A stretch of DNA of 64,000 bases, taken from the NCBI RefSeq assembly GCF_029320955.1, contig NZ_CP119757.1, positions 1,550,001 through 1,614,000 of the forward strand, in the 5' to 3' direction. Positions 18,241 to 28,967 of the stretch are shown piece by piece. Position numbers and translations under genes: made by a program. The first letter of the stretch is position 1. The number at the start of each line of letters is the position of its first letter. The notes below the pieces were generated by a model. That model was not told where the DNA came from, searched no databases, and saw nothing but the letters and a program-made list of their open reading frames with translations. The stretch comes from Flavobacterium sp. YJ01 (GTDB taxonomy: Bacteria; Bacteroidota; Bacteroidia; Flavobacteriales; Flavobacteriaceae).

Positions 18241-19257
18241 TTACAATTGGCAGTCCATCAATACTTTTAATCCTTCTGGATTTTTGTCGATGTTTTCAAA
18301 AACCTGTTGAATATTACTTAACGGTTGTACATCGGTAATCATTTGTTCAAAAGGCAATTCGTTGGCAGTGATCAATTCAATTGACTTTTCATAATCTTCT
18401 TTCTCGTAAACACGCGCTCCGATTAAGTTTAATTCTTTCCAGAAAAATTTAAACAAATCCACTTCTTTTTTAACCCCGTGTATAGCTACCATTACAATTC
18501 GCCCACGAATACCAGCTACCTCACACATGATATCTAAAGCGGGCTGTACACCAGCTACTTCAAATACAACATCAGCTCTGCGGTTTTCCGTTTTGCTCTT
18601 TACATATTCAACTAAATCGACCTCAATTGGACTTACAGCGTCAAAACCAAGTTCTTTTGCTTTTGCAATACGATTTGGATTTACTTCTGAAATAATAACC
18701 TGCGCCCCTACTTCTTTAGCTACCATGGCTACTAATAGTCCGATTGGGCCTCCTCCTAAAACGACTGCTGTTTCTCCTCTTACCAATCCACTTCTGCGAA
18801 CATCGTGTGTTGCTACAGAAAGCGGTTCAATTAGTGCCGCTAATTTTAAATCTGTAGAAGCTTTTAATTTATGAAGGACGAAAGTGGGCACATTCCAATA
18901 TTGTTGCATCGCACCTTCACTATCAATTCCGATAAACTTCAACTCTTCACAAATGTGATTGAAACCTTTATCAGATGCTTTTACTTTTCTATCATCTAAA
19001 GGACGCACTACAATTTTGTCTCCCACCTCAAAATCCGTAACGCCTTCTCCAACTGCATCTACCACACCTGACATTTCATGCCCGATTGTTTCTGGAATAC
19101 TTACGCGTTTGTCCATCATTCCGTGGTAAATGTGTACATCGGTTCCACATACTCCTACATAGGCAACTTTAATTCGTACTTCACCTTCAGCAGGTGCTAC
19201 AATTTCTTTATCAATTACTGAAAAGGTTTTATTACCTTCATATCTAGTTGCTTTCAA
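18241..19257 (-). CDS. Zinc-dependent dehydrogenase, probable 2-keto-3-deoxy-L-galactonate 5-dehydrogenase
   Basis: A 338-residue medium-chain dehydrogenase of the sorbitol/threonine/L-galactonate dehydrogenase group. Visible are GVCGTDVHIYHG (about 35-46, catalytic zinc Cys), GHEMSG (zinc His-Glu), and the coenzyme loop VVLGGGPIGLLVA. A full four-cysteine structural zinc lobe is not evident. In agarolytic bacteria such an enzyme oxidises C5 of 2-keto-3-deoxy-L-galactonate, and the adjacent SDR re-reduces it with opposite stereochemistry. L-galactonate oxidation is an alternative that would also fit porphyran, which contains L-galactose. Confidence 0.8.
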   Translation of the reverse strand: MKATRYEGNKTFSVIDKEIVAPAEGEVRIKVAYVGVCGTDVHIYHGMMDKRVSIPETIGHEMSGVVDAVGEGVTDFEVGDKIVVRPLDDRKVKASDKGFNHICEELKFIGIDSEGAMQQYWNVPTFVLHKLKASTDLKLAALIEPLSVATHDVRRSGLVRGETAVVLGGGPIGLLVAMVAKEVGAQVIISEVNPNRIAKAKELGFDAVSPIEVDLVEYVKSKTENRRADVVFEVAGVQPALDIMCEVAGIRGRIVMVAIHGVKKEVDLFKFFWKELNLIGARVYEKEDYEKSIELITANELPFEQMITDVQPLSNIQQVFENIDKNPEGLKVLMDCQL

Positions 19258-19281
19258 TTTATTTTTATTTTAATATTATTA

Positions 19282-20532
19282 TTATTTATGCATGTTTTCA
19301 GCTTTCTCTTCTTTTCCTTTAACTGATTTTTCACCTGGAGCCACGTGAGTTGTTTTTCTTTCCGATGAGAAACGCATGATACTTTGATAATTCCAGTTGT
19401 TGTATTTATGAGTGAGTCCCCAACGCAAAGCTTCGGTTGGCTCTTTTTCATTATCGGCAGTTCTGTTTATACCAATGGCATGTGGAGCATCTTTTATAGA
19501 AGCTTTGATTTCAAAATTGATTCCGTCAGGTGACCACTGTATCGTGTTTTTTTCAGGTCCATCGGTCGTGATTAAGGAAGCAATTCCGCCATTATAAGGC
19601 CATACACAAATTTCGTGACCACTATTACTAATTGGGTTATAAGGTGATTTTACATAAGGGCCAAGAGGATTATCTGCTATAGCAACCCCATGACGAATTT
19701 GACGACCACCGAAAGTCATTTCTTCTCCCATTTGTTCCCCTTTGTAATACAAATAGAATTTTCCTTTATAAGGCAAAATACAAGGGTCGTGTGTTTTATG
19801 ACTATCAAAATCCCCTTTTTTCTCTACCAGAAAACGGTTGTCTTCCGTACCTTTCCATATACCATTTTCAGCTGGGGCCAACACTGGAGCATCCAATTTT
19901 GTCCAAGGACCATCTGGCGAAGTTGACCAAGCCATACCTACTTTTTCTTTTACACGTACATTGTATATTCCTTCGACAGTTTGGTAGCATAAATAATATT
20001 TTCCATCCCATTTCATGATTTCAACAGTAAAAACCGAACGATCATCGTAAGAACCTTTTTTCCCTCTTGCCACTGCTATGCCTTCTTCTTTCCAAGTCCA
20101 ACCATCTGTAGAAGTAGCGTACCAAATATCACATCGATCCCACGGAAATACTTTTTTATTTTCCATATCCCCACCAAAACCTTCAGTAGGTCCGGTGCTT
20201 TTAGAATACCACACATAATACTTGCCGTTTTCCTGGATAATTCCACTTGGATCACGACGCACTACTCCCTCTTCATAAGCCAAATCACCTTTTAAGGTTT
20301 GTGGTTCACCAAATTCAATAAACCATTCGTTTCCTAAAGATTGATCCCATTTTAAGGCTCTTTTAGTAGCCGCACTTAAATGATCAACATCTTTAATACC
20401 ATATTTGTCTTGATATTTTATAGCCAATTCTCTAAGCTCTTTCTCCTCTTTTTTAGACTGAGCTGTAGCCGATGTAAATGCCAACCCTAAAGAGAGCATG
20501 CCCATCATTACTGTTCTTGTTGTAGTATTCAT
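19282..20532 (-). CDS. ahgA: GH117 alpha-1,3-(3,6-anhydro)-L-galactosidase
   Basis: A 416-residue exo-enzyme with an N-terminal signal peptide (about 1-25, TSATAQ). The sequence shows the five-bladed propeller pattern of GH117: repeated [34 protein letters not shown] blocks, with an N-terminal helical arm that in the family mediates dimers. Candidate acidic and basic catalytic residues lie in [14 protein letters not shown] and [13 protein letters not shown], the regions that hold them in known GH117s. It releases 3,6-anhydro-L-galactose from the non-reducing end of neoagaro-oligosaccharides. It is encoded between the beta-galactosidase, which takes the galactose end, and the anhydrogalactose oxidation genes. 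Confidence 0.9.
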   Translation of the reverse strand: MNTTTRTVMMGMLSLGLAFTSATAQSKKEEKELRELAIKYQDKYGIKDVDHLSAATKRALKWDQSLGNEWFIEFGEPQTLKGDLAYEEGVVRRDPSGIIQENGKYYVWYSKSTGPTEGFGGDMENKKVFPWDRCDIWYATSTDGWTWKEEGIAVARGKKGSYDDRSVFTVEIMKWDGKYYLCYQTVEGIYNVRVKEKVGMAWSTSPDGPWTKLDAPVLAPAENGIWKGTEDNRFLVEKKGDFDSHKTHDPCILPYKGKFYLYYKGEQMGEEMTFGGRQIRHGVAIADNPLGPYVKSPYNPISNSGHEICVWPYNGGIASLITTDGPEKNTIQWSPDGINFEIKASIKDAPHAIGINRTADNEKEPTEALRWGLTHKYNNWNYQSIMRFSSERKTTHVAPGEKSVKGKEEKAENMHK

Positions 20533-20555
20533 ACGTATCGTTTTTTTTAATTAGT

Positions 20556-23099
20556 TTATTTTTGAGTAATTTTTATTGTATTGCTTTCTAGATTGCTTGT
20601 TTTAGCTTTTATACTAATGTTTGAAGATTGGTCTTTTTTGGATTGTATAATAAATAGGCATCTTCCTTGACTCAAGACAATTTTATTAGACTGAAAATCC
20701 TGTACATTACCCACAGCTCCATTATCAATCCCTAGAACTTTAGCTTTTCCTTCAACCGTAAAGCTAATCTCAGGATTAAAAGTTTTTATTGGATTACCAT
20801 CAGCATCAACAACTTGAGCTACAATGTGAGCCACTTGATAACCGTCTGCATTTATCAATGTTCTATCCGTTGTCAACTTAATAGCATGGGGTTTTGAAGG
20901 CGTTATTAATTTCGTTTGAACAGTTTTTCCTTTATGAGTGCCTTTAGCGTAAAGTGTACCTTTCTGATACGGAACAGACCACTTGTAAATATGATCTTCA
21001 AAATCTGCCAATTTTTTCTTCCCAAGAGACACTTCATTCAAAAACAATTCTACTTCATCACAATTGGAATAAATTTCTACTATTGTTCTAGTACCGTTTG
21101 CATACTCCCAATGTTCATTTACATCTTGCCAAACCCATAGCGCTGTTTCCCAGGCACCTTTTTTCTTTTCAACAGGCTGCCCTGTTTTTTCATCAACTTT
21201 ATAATTTGATTTTTCTTCTGTTTGGGTAGCAATGTATAATTCAGGTGCATCATTCCATAGCGACTTCATCATGTGGTAAGAAGGCTTTTCAAATCCCGCA
21301 AAATCAAGCATACCGCTGTCAGTTCCTTTTTTTGGCCATCTTTTGTTAGATTCTCCCAAATAGTCAATTCCAGTCCATAAAAAAGTTCCAGATACAAACG
21401 GACGATCCAATATGGCTTTCCATTCATGCCATTGTACCAAATTCTCAGTACCCATTATAATTTTATTTGGATAGTTTTTATGTCCGTAGTCATACATTAC
21501 GCGACGGTAACTGTAGCCCAAAATATCTACTGCATCTCCAAAACCGTTTATATGACTAACCGATGGCAATATGGAATTTGCAATAACATATCGGGTTGTA
21601 TCCATTTCTCTCGTCCATTTTGCCAATTTATGAGCTGTTTCACCAATATTGTATTTTTCTTTTGGACTGGTTTCATACCTTCTCTTAATTTCTTCTGGAC
21701 CAATAGGTGGAATAGACCAGAAATAATTACCATCCCAATTCATATTAAAGAAACCCGTTGCATCAACTGATCTTTGATATGTCCACTCTATTTCGTTACC
21801 AATGCTCCACTGAAAAATTGAAGCATGATTTCGGTCGCGTAACATCGTGTTTTTTAAATCACGTTCTGCCCAGTCCTGAAAATGTTCGCCATAACCACGT
21901 GTAATGTAATCTACCGACTTCTCTTTCATATTCAAGCGTTTGTCTTTTGGATTATCCCATTCGTCAAAAAACTCATCTTGAACCAGAAATCCCATCTCGT
22001 CACACAAATCGATAAATTCTGCCGATCCTGGATTATGAGAAATACGAATCGCGTTTACTCCTGCTTCTTTCAACTTCACAAAACGTCTTCTCCAAACATC
22101 CTTAGGCACAGCAGCACCAACCAATCCTCCATCATGATGCAAACACACTCCTTTTATTTTCATGTTTTTGCCATTCAAATAAAAACCAGTGTTAACATCA
22201 AACTTTATAGTACGCACACCAAAAGTCGTAATCGTTTCATCAACCGATCGTCCATTTTGTCGAATCGTGATTTTTGCATGATAAAGGTTGGGAGAATTCA
22301 CATCCCATAAAGCAGGATTTGCAATAGTTGTTCTTAGCGCTAGTTCTTTTTCTTTTCCTGCATTCAAGCTAAGTTTCGTCGTTTCTTCTGCTACCTTCTT
22401 ATTAGTAGCGTCTAGAATTTCGGCAACTACTTCAAAATCCTGAGTCGTATCAAAAGCATTCTTTACTTTAACTTCTACATTTACTTCACTTTTTTCTTTT
22501 GTAACTGCAGGAGTTGTGATATAAGTACCCCAAATAGGAACGTGCAATTTGTTTTTGGCAATTAATTTTACATTTCTATAAATTCCCGAACCTGTATACC
22601 AGCGGCTGTCAGCGTATCTTGAATGATCTACCTTTACTTTCACCGTATTTTTATTATCACCTATATAAGGAGTGATGTCATAATAAAATGGAGAATATCC
22701 ATAAGGATGCTCACCCAGCTTTTGATCATTTAACCAAACTTCGCTGTTATTATAAATTCCATCAAAAAGAATATAATGTAAGGTATTGGATTCTTTACCT
22801 AGTGAAAAATCTTTTTCATACAAACCAATTCCACCTACTTTATATCCAGTAGCTCCTTCTCCTTTAATAGAGTCAAAACTAAAAGTGGCACTCCAATCAT
22901 GCGGTAAATTAATTTCTTCCCAGTTATTCACACCCGCCTGTTCTGCTCTTTCCAATTTAAACCTCCAGTCAAAATTAAAATCAGAACTAGTCCCGTCTGT
23001 TTTTGAAGCTGTACAACCATATAAAGCCATACACAATATACTTCCGTAAGAAATCTTTTTCAGTACATTATACCTCTTCTTTTTTAAATTCTTTTTCAC
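20556..23099 (-). CDS. GH2 beta-galactosidase, lipoprotein
   Basis: An 847-residue GH2 with a lipobox (ILCMALYGC, Cys29), so probably anchored facing the periplasm or outer membrane. The order is sugar-binding jelly roll (about 40-180), Ig-like domain (about 190-295), TIM barrel (about 300-600) with acid/base Glu436 in WSIGNEIEW and nucleophile Glu552 in [11 protein letters not shown], then a DUF4982-like and a C-terminal Ig-like domain. Family enzymes of this layout in agar/porphyran loci cleave terminal D-galactose from agaro-oligosaccharides. It is the first gene of the long minus-strand operon, and its promoter must lie in 23100-23591. Confidence 0.9.
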   Translation of the reverse strand: MKKNLKKKRYNVLKKISYGSILCMALYGCTASKTDGTSSDFNFDWRFKLERAEQAGVNNWEEINLPHDWSATFSFDSIKGEGATGYKVGGIGLYEKDFSLGKESNTLHYILFDGIYNNSEVWLNDQKLGEHPYGYSPFYYDITPYIGDNKNTVKVKVDHSRYADSRWYTGSGIYRNVKLIAKNKLHVPIWGTYITTPAVTKEKSEVNVEVKVKNAFDTTQDFEVVAEILDATNKKVAEETTKLSLNAGKEKELALRTTIANPALWDVNSPNLYHAKITIRQNGRSVDETITTFGVRTIKFDVNTGFYLNGKNMKIKGVCLHHDGGLVGAAVPKDVWRRRFVKLKEAGVNAIRISHNPGSAEFIDLCDEMGFLVQDEFFDEWDNPKDKRLNMKEKSVDYITRGYGEHFQDWAERDLKNTMLRDRNHASIFQWSIGNEIEWTYQRSVDATGFFNMNWDGNYFWSIPPIGPEEIKRRYETSPKEKYNIGETAHKLAKWTREMDTTRYVIANSILPSVSHINGFGDAVDILGYSYRRVMYDYGHKNYPNKIIMGTENLVQWHEWKAILDRPFVSGTFLWTGIDYLGESNKRWPKKGTDSGMLDFAGFEKPSYHMMKSLWNDAPELYIATQTEEKSNYKVDEKTGQPVEKKKGAWETALWVWQDVNEHWEYANGTRTIVEIYSNCDEVELFLNEVSLGKKKLADFEDHIYKWSVPYQKGTLYAKGTHKGKTVQTKLITPSKPHAIKLTTDRTLINADGYQVAHIVAQVVDADGNPIKTFNPEISFTVEGKAKVLGIDNGAVGNVQDFQSNKIVLSQGRCLFIIQSKKDQSSNISIKAKTSNLESNTIKITQK

Positions 23100-23591
23100 T
23101 CTATGTTTTTTTAATTAACTATAAAGAGATTGTTTCTCTTTTAACTATTTGTGTTTTTTTATTGAGTTTCATTATTCTTTTATTCTGAACATGACAGAAT
23201 AATCAAATAGACAATCCAAATAAAAAATTAAGTATCGGATTACATTAAGCAACAATGATCGTTAGTATATTTATTTCACAAATTCATTTCGCAACAAATT
23301 TGTCTTTTAATATAAAATTATATATATCATAATTTAAATAGATTTAAATAGCACAATACATATAAAAACCTTTTATTTTTTATGAATAAACAGCATTAGC
23401 AAATATGGTGATAATAAGAGATATAGTAACATATAAGCAACTAGACATAAACTGAACATTGCTAAAATCGAGAGGTATTGCACACAAAATAAACTAGACA
23501 ATTTTTATATTGCACTTGTTATTAAGTACAATACTATAAGCAAACCCCATTAACTTACATTTTTTTCATATAAATTTAATCATCAAGATTT
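23100..23591. promoter_or_regulatory. Divergent control region with two TCTAGTTTA-type sites
   Basis: This 492-bp spacer separates the GH2-led operon (minus) from the TPR regulator (plus) and has no gene. On the minus strand, 23457-23439 reads GTTCAGTTTATGTCTAGTT, and 23502-23491 reads ATTGTCTAGTTT. The same words recur upstream of susC at 25636-25717. This suggests a common operator for the locus, most simply bound by the regulator encoded next door. The start points are not mapped; no clear TTTG/TAnnTTTG promoter pair was found. Confidence 0.45.
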
Positions 23592-25274
23592 ATGAAATTC
23601 CTATTTAACCGACAAGCACCCGTAAAAAGAAAAAAACCAAAGAAATTTGAATTCATTCATTCTTTGAATTTAAAAAAGTATTTTACTCTACTTATTGTAC
23701 TCTTTTTTTCATTTTCGACAACCGCCCAGAAAACATATAAAGAAAATGAGTACCTCCGAAAAGCCAAAGCCATAAAATATATTGACTCGAAAAAAGCCAT
23801 TTATTATTACAAAAAAAGTATTGAAAAATATAAGATAGAAAAAGACACTTTCAACTTAATACACAGCATAAGCGAACTTGCCGATTTATACGGACATAGT
23901 GTCGATTATGGAAATTCCTACGATTTGTACTGGAAAGCATTATTACTTGCTGACCAATCTAAAGACGATTTCTCCAAAGCCACTATATACCATGCTTTGG
24001 GCTGGCTTTATAGTTTTTACCAACGGGATGATGAAGCCTTAAAATATTTTACCCTTTCTCATAAATTAAAAGAAAAACTCGTTGCTGCAAATGAAATGGA
24101 TAACGGATACATTGTGAGCGATTATTTTGCATTAGTAAATTTTTATCGTGTAAATGGGAATTACAAAATGGCCAAAATTTACCTTGATAGCTGCTATATC
24201 TCCAAACAAAAAACAAAAAACAAAGCCAACAATGGCTATATCGAGGCCGAAGCTGGTTTTCTTGCCGCTACTGATAAAAAGTTTGATGCCGCTATTTCAA
24301 AATTACTAGAGGCAAAAAATTATTTTGAAAAAAACGACAAATCCTACCTTATTATTATCAATTCTTTATTAGGAAATGTATATAAAATGAAAGGAGATTA
24401 TACTCAGAGCGAAATTTATTTAGAAAAATCATTAGCCTTATCCAAAATATACAAAAGCCATGCGAATTATAAATTAATGGATCATACTGCTCTGGCCACA
24501 GTTTACTCTAAAAGCAACAAGTACAAACTTGCTTATTTTCATGCAAATGAAGCTATGACATTGAATAATAAAATATTTGGCCGAAAAAGCAAGAACAATC
24601 AGCACTTATTTGAAATAAATGACAAATACCGCATTCAAAAGCAAAAGGAAAAAGAACTATTAAAAGAACAGCATATAAAAGAACTGGAAAGCGAAGAAAA
24701 TATTTGGTTTCTCAAATCGACAATCATGATAATTGTAATTCTATTTTTAATAATCTACGGGCATCAGCTGTTTAAAAACATTCGCAGAAAGCATCTTGCC
24801 GAAAAAGAATTATTAGCAAAAAAACAGGAGTTAGAGCTGATAAAAAATAGTGAGATTTTAGAATTAAAAAATAAGGAACTCACGTCATCTGCCTTACAGC
24901 TAATTGAAAAAGAGGAATTTATAGAAAAACTAAAGAAAAGCATTACCGAAAACAAAGAGAATATTGACAGCACCTCTATAAACAATATGCTAAAAACTAT
25001 TCAAGGTTCTTCTGCAAGTAACTGGAAAGAATTCGAAGCCCGATTTACTGCCGTGAACCAAAGTTTTTATAAAAACCTTAAAGAGAAATATCCAGATCTG
25101 GGGCAAACTGATCTCAAAATATGTGCTTTGGTAAAGCTTAATTTTTCCAGCAAGGATATGTCCTCTCTATTAGGTATCTCTTTCGAAAGCGTACACACCT
25201 CAAGATACCGTTTACGCAAAAAGTTTAAGCTGGATAGAAATGAAAATTTAGCCGATTTTATTGCTTCACTTTAA
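23592..25274 (+). CDS. TPR-containing membrane regulator with C-terminal LuxR-type HTH
   Basis: A 560-residue regulator. After a basic N-terminus there is a hydrophobic segment (YFTLLIVLFFSFSTTAQ, a signal peptide or anchor). Tetratricopeptide repeats follow over about 60-330 (for example KMKGDYTQSEIYLEKSLAL), then a transmembrane helix (STIMIIVILFLIIYG, about 374-390), a charged coiled coil (about 395-455) and a C-terminal helix-turn-helix: TDLKICALVKLNFSSKDMSS then SFESVHTSRYRLRKKF. This layout is common in flavobacteria and is often next to SusCD pairs. The periplasmic TPR part would sense a signal and the HTH would act in the cytoplasm. It is upstream of susC, and candidate operator motifs flank it. 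Confidence 0.85.
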   Translation: MKFLFNRQAPVKRKKPKKFEFIHSLNLKKYFTLLIVLFFSFSTTAQKTYKENEYLRKAKAIKYIDSKKAIYYYKKSIEKYKIEKDTFNLIHSISELADLYGHSVDYGNSYDLYWKALLLADQSKDDFSKATIYHALGWLYSFYQRDDEALKYFTLSHKLKEKLVAANEMDNGYIVSDYFALVNFYRVNGNYKMAKIYLDSCYISKQKTKNKANNGYIEAEAGFLAATDKKFDAAISKLLEAKNYFEKNDKSYLIIINSLLGNVYKMKGDYTQSEIYLEKSLALSKIYKSHANYKLMDHTALATVYSKSNKYKLAYFHANEAMTLNNKIFGRKSKNNQHLFEINDKYRIQKQKEKELLKEQHIKELESEENIWFLKSTIMIIVILFLIIYGHQLFKNIRRKHLAEKELLAKKQELELIKNSEILELKNKELTSSALQLIEKEEFIEKLKKSITENKENIDSTSINNMLKTIQGSSASNWKEFEARFTAVNQSFYKNLKEKYPDLGQTDLKICALVKLNFSSKDMSSLLGISFESVHTSRYRLRKKFKLDRNENLADFIASL

Positions 25275-25857
25275 TCCATACTACACAATAGGAGACAAAT
25301 AATCCAAATTAAACTGATATATACTGTCTTTTTACCTTTTAGCAATTAAAATCTTTTTAATGTGCGTCAACTATATGAGGAAATAATCTAACGCAGAATC
25401 TTGGCATAAAAATAAAATCCAAAATCAACTGCAAAACGCATATAAACTTAATACTAATAACTATAAAACAACCTCAATTCTGAAAATTAACCTGAATTCA
25501 TCAAAGATTTATATAAAAACCAAATTTAATTTTACGAGTTTATTTTTAGTTATTCTTTAACTGAAAAAATCCAGACAAAATAGTACTATATAAGCAGTAT
25601 TTTATCAAAAATTGAGTTTTGTCAAGATATAGTTGTGTCTAGTTTAGTTAGTTCAGTTGTTAAACGCCTTATTTTACTAAAAAAAATGCATGTCTGTTCA
25701 GTTTATATCTAGTTTAAAAAAAACCATTGATAATGTCATTTAAGTAATTTAGCAATCGATAAAATACGAAATCAATAAAAAATCCGGACTAAAATTTCAT
25801 TATCAAAAAAAAAAAAAAAAAAAACTAACCGTCAATTAATTTAACTACCAAAACTTT
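25275..25857 (+). promoter_or_regulatory. susC leader region with repeated TCTAGTTTA-type sites
   Basis: This 583-bp non-coding stretch lies before susC. TGTCTAGTTTAG starts at 25636, followed by TTAGTTCAGTT. At 25697-25715 is GTTCAGTTTATATCTAGTT, which matches 18 of 19 bases of the inverted copy at 23439-23457. The remainder is A/T-rich. A long leader before susC is usual for Bacteroidetes PULs, and a regulator or small-RNA role is possible. A 20-base A-run at 25805-25824 is listed separately. Confidence 0.5.
25805..25824 (+). repeat. Poly(A) tract of 20 bases, 33 bp before susC
   Basis: Twenty consecutive A bases end 33 bases before the susC start at 25858. Bacteroidota use A-rich leaders for translation start, but a pure run of 20 is long enough to slip. 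It could therefore vary in length between cells or reads. Confidence 0.9.
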
Positions 25858-28800
25858 ATGAAAAAAGAGTATAACTTTTGGAAAAAGACATTCCTTATAA
25901 TGTTTTTTCTCTTGTTTCTTTGTGCATTCGATGTGAGTGCACAAAACAAACTTACTGGAAAAGTAAAAGATGAAAGTGGGCTACCAATACCAGGGGTAAC
26001 AATTAAAATCCAGGGATCTACAACTAGTACCTCTACAGATATGGATGGAAGCTATGAAATGGAGGTGAGTGAAAAACAAACCTTAGTTTTCTCATTTATG
26101 GGATACAGAACACTCACAAGAACTGTTGGCACTACTAAAAAGTTAGACATTCAGATGCAGCCTGATACGCAAATTTTAAATGAAGTTGTGGTCGTAGGTT
26201 ATGGAACTCAAAAGAAAAAAGAGGTTACAGGTGCTGTTGCTACCGTAAAGGCAGACCTTATTGCGAAAGCTCCAGTAGCAGATGTTGGAGAATCATTACA
26301 AGGCCAAATTGCTGGGGTTAACGTTCAGGCTGCTAGTGGGCGTCCTGGTGAAGCAACTAATATCCAAATTAGAGGAGTTGGTTCATTGACAGGTTCATTA
26401 GAACCATTGTATGTAGTGGATGGAATTCCTTATCAAAGCAACCCAAATATCTCACCTGATCAAATTGAATCATTAGACGTATTAAAAGATGGTGCTGCTG
26501 CCTCCGTTTATGGTACTAGAGCCTCAAATGGTGTTATCTTGATTACTACTAAAAGAGGTAAAAAGGGAAAAATTAGTATAGATTTCAATGCTTATTCGGG
26601 TATCCAAAATATTACTTCAGGTACACCTTTAATGAATACTCAGCAGCAATTGTTTGAGGATTATACAACAAAGGCAATGTTGTCTAGCCAGTTACCAACT
26701 TTTTTTATTACAACACCAGAACTTTTAGACTATGATAGTGACTACGTTGGCGACGTACAAAACAACAATGCTTTAATTACTAATTACGGACTAGGTGTTT
26801 CTGGTGGAACACAGGATTTAACATTGAATTTTAATTCAAATTATTATAACCAAGAAGGAGTTTTAATTAACTCTGATTTTGATAGATTAAGTAACCGCAT
26901 TAATGGTCAATTTACAAAAGGTAAATTCAAAGCGTTTGTAAGTATGGGGATGACTGTAGAAAATAGAACGCAAGAACCATGGTCTTTATATGAATATGCT
27001 ATTGGACAAAGACCATGGCAAATTCCATTAAGCGATGTACAGGGATCCGGGTCTAGTGTTGATTATCCTGTAGAAAATGCTATTTATTATGGCTATTTGG
27101 CAAGAGAATTACAAAATGTTGACAAAAGAAAAGTTACATCAAGCAATATTGCCGTTAATTTACAATATGAAATAGTAAAAAACTTAACCTATAAATTAAA
27201 TATAGGTAAAAGTAATTGGGATTATAGAAGGTCTTTTTTCCGTCCACAAGTATTGGTATATGGTCTTGATGGCTCATATAATGCAACTGCCTCAAGAGCG
27301 GATGCATTATTGAACGAAGATTACACTTTTACAGACAGATCTACTATAGAAAACATCCTGGATTATAAATTAAATTTAGGTAAACATTCTTTGAACTTTA
27401 CTGGAGTAGCCTCACGCGAAGAATACAATTCGAAACAAGTTGGTGTAGGTGTAATTGGTTTATTAAGCAATGAAACGCCTTCTTTAGGTTCAGGTCAGGC
27501 AGGAACAAAACCAACAAGTTATGATTACACAAATAGCATTAGTGGTTTATTAGGTAGAGTACAATATAACTACAATGATCGTTATTTAATATCAGCTAGT
27601 ATTAGACGAGATGGTTCCTCAAACTTTGGACCTGATAACAGGTACGGTACTTTCCCGGGTGTTTCTGCTGGTTGGAATATATCTGAAGAAAAATTTTTCA
27701 AGGATGGTGCTATCAACAAAGTAGTAAACAGCTTAAAATTAAGGGCAAGTTATGCTCAGTTAGGTAACCAAAGTATCCCTCCATATACGTATGCGGGTCA
27801 AATTGAGTCAGGTGTAAATTACTTATTTGGTTCAGATCAGTCATTAGCAAATGGAGCTATACAAAGACGTTTCTCTAATCCAGATGTAAAATGGGAAACA
27901 AGTATTTCAAATAATATTGGATTGGATTTAGCTATGTTTCAAAACAAGTTAACTTTTACTGCTGATATCTACAAGAATGACAAAAAAGATATGTTATTGC
28001 CTCAGCAAACTCCTGCGTCTGGTGGTACGTACAATCCCAACGCAGTCGATGTGTATAGCCCAATCATTGTCAATGCTGGAAATATGACTAACAAAGGTAT
28101 TGAGCTAGCAATGAGCTATAAAAACCAAATGGGAAATGGTCTCAAATATAATATTTCTGGAACTTTTACTAAAAACGTAAATGAAATAACTAACCTTGAT
28201 GGCATTGAAAGAGGTTATGGTAACGGACGTCCTACCAATTCATTAGGGAATGCTGTAGATTTTACTACATTCTTTGCAGTAGGTCATGAAGCTGGCGCTT
28301 ACTTTTTACTAGAAAATGCAGGTGTTATAAAAGACGACGCAACTTTACTTGAGTACAAAAAAATAGAACCAAGTGCAATTTTGGGTGATATGCGCTACAT
28401 TGATCAAAATGGTGACAATAAAATCACTGACGATGACCGTGTATATGCGGGTTCTGGTCAGGCAAAATTTGAATCAGGGTTGAATTTAGATCTAACGTAC
28501 AAAAGTTTCGATTTTGGAATTCAGACTTATTTTTCTTACGGAGCTAAATTATTCAATGGTTCAAGATATTTTGCATACACACAAGGGAGACATTTAGACC
28601 AATATTCTATGTGGTCTCCTGAGAACCCTACTTCTGATGTGCCTTCAGACAGAGGAAATGCTTATCACAATAACGTTAGAGCAAGTTCTGATTATTGGTT
28701 AGAAGATGGTACCTACTTCAGAATTCGTAATTTAACTTTAGGTTATTCATTACCTGAATTGCTTATGACTCAGTACGGAATAAGTAAAATAAGATTGTAT

Positions 28801-28947
28801 GTTACAGGTATGAACCCTTTCACTTTTACAAAATATACTGGTTACGATCCTGAAGTTGGTGGAAATGGAATCAGTACACGTGGTGTAGATAGCGGTAGTT
28901 ATCCTGTTTCGAGAAGATTTGTGCTTGGTTTACAGGTTAAATTTTAA
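25858..28947 (+). CDS. susC: SusC-like TonB-dependent outer-membrane transporter
   Basis: A 1029-residue outer-membrane importer. A signal peptide (FLLFLCAFDVSAQ, ends about residue 29) is followed by a carboxypeptidase-regulatory-like domain (LTGKVKDESGLPIPGVTIKI, about 31-110). The SusC signature is VVVGYGTQKKKEVTGAVATV (about 115-134). Then come the plug domain (about 135-235, with DVLKDGAAASVYGTRASNG) and a 22-strand barrel to the terminal FVLGLQVKF. It forms a pedal-bin complex with the SusD encoded 20 bp downstream and imports galactan oligosaccharides using TonB energy. Regulation is probably by the adjacent TPR regulator through the leader repeats. Confidence 0.96.
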   Translation: MKKEYNFWKKTFLIMFFLLFLCAFDVSAQNKLTGKVKDESGLPIPGVTIKIQGSTTSTSTDMDGSYEMEVSEKQTLVFSFMGYRTLTRTVGTTKKLDIQMQPDTQILNEVVVVGYGTQKKKEVTGAVATVKADLIAKAPVADVGESLQGQIAGVNVQAASGRPGEATNIQIRGVGSLTGSLEPLYVVDGIPYQSNPNISPDQIESLDVLKDGAAASVYGTRASNGVILITTKRGKKGKISIDFNAYSGIQNITSGTPLMNTQQQLFEDYTTKAMLSSQLPTFFITTPELLDYDSDYVGDVQNNNALITNYGLGVSGGTQDLTLNFNSNYYNQEGVLINSDFDRLSNRINGQFTKGKFKAFVSMGMTVENRTQEPWSLYEYAIGQRPWQIPLSDVQGSGSSVDYPVENAIYYGYLARELQNVDKRKVTSSNIAVNLQYEIVKNLTYKLNIGKSNWDYRRSFFRPQVLVYGLDGSYNATASRADALLNEDYTFTDRSTIENILDYKLNLGKHSLNFTGVASREEYNSKQVGVGVIGLLSNETPSLGSGQAGTKPTSYDYTNSISGLLGRVQYNYNDRYLISASIRRDGSSNFGPDNRYGTFPGVSAGWNISEEKFFKDGAINKVVNSLKLRASYAQLGNQSIPPYTYAGQIESGVNYLFGSDQSLANGAIQRRFSNPDVKWETSISNNIGLDLAMFQNKLTFTADIYKNDKKDMLLPQQTPASGGTYNPNAVDVYSPIIVNAGNMTNKGIELAMSYKNQMGNGLKYNISGTFTKNVNEITNLDGIERGYGNGRPTNSLGNAVDFTTFFAVGHEAGAYFLLENAGVIKDDATLLEYKKIEPSAILGDMRYIDQNGDNKITDDDRVYAGSGQAKFESGLNLDLTYKSFDFGIQTYFSYGAKLFNGSRYFAYTQGRHLDQYSMWSPENPTSDVPSDRGNAYHNNVRASSDYWLEDGTYFRIRNLTLGYSLPELLMTQYGISKIRLYVTGMNPFTFTKYTGYDPEVGGNGISTRGVDSGSYPVSRRFVLGLQVKF

Positions 28948-28967
28948 CAACTTAAAATTAAATTAAA

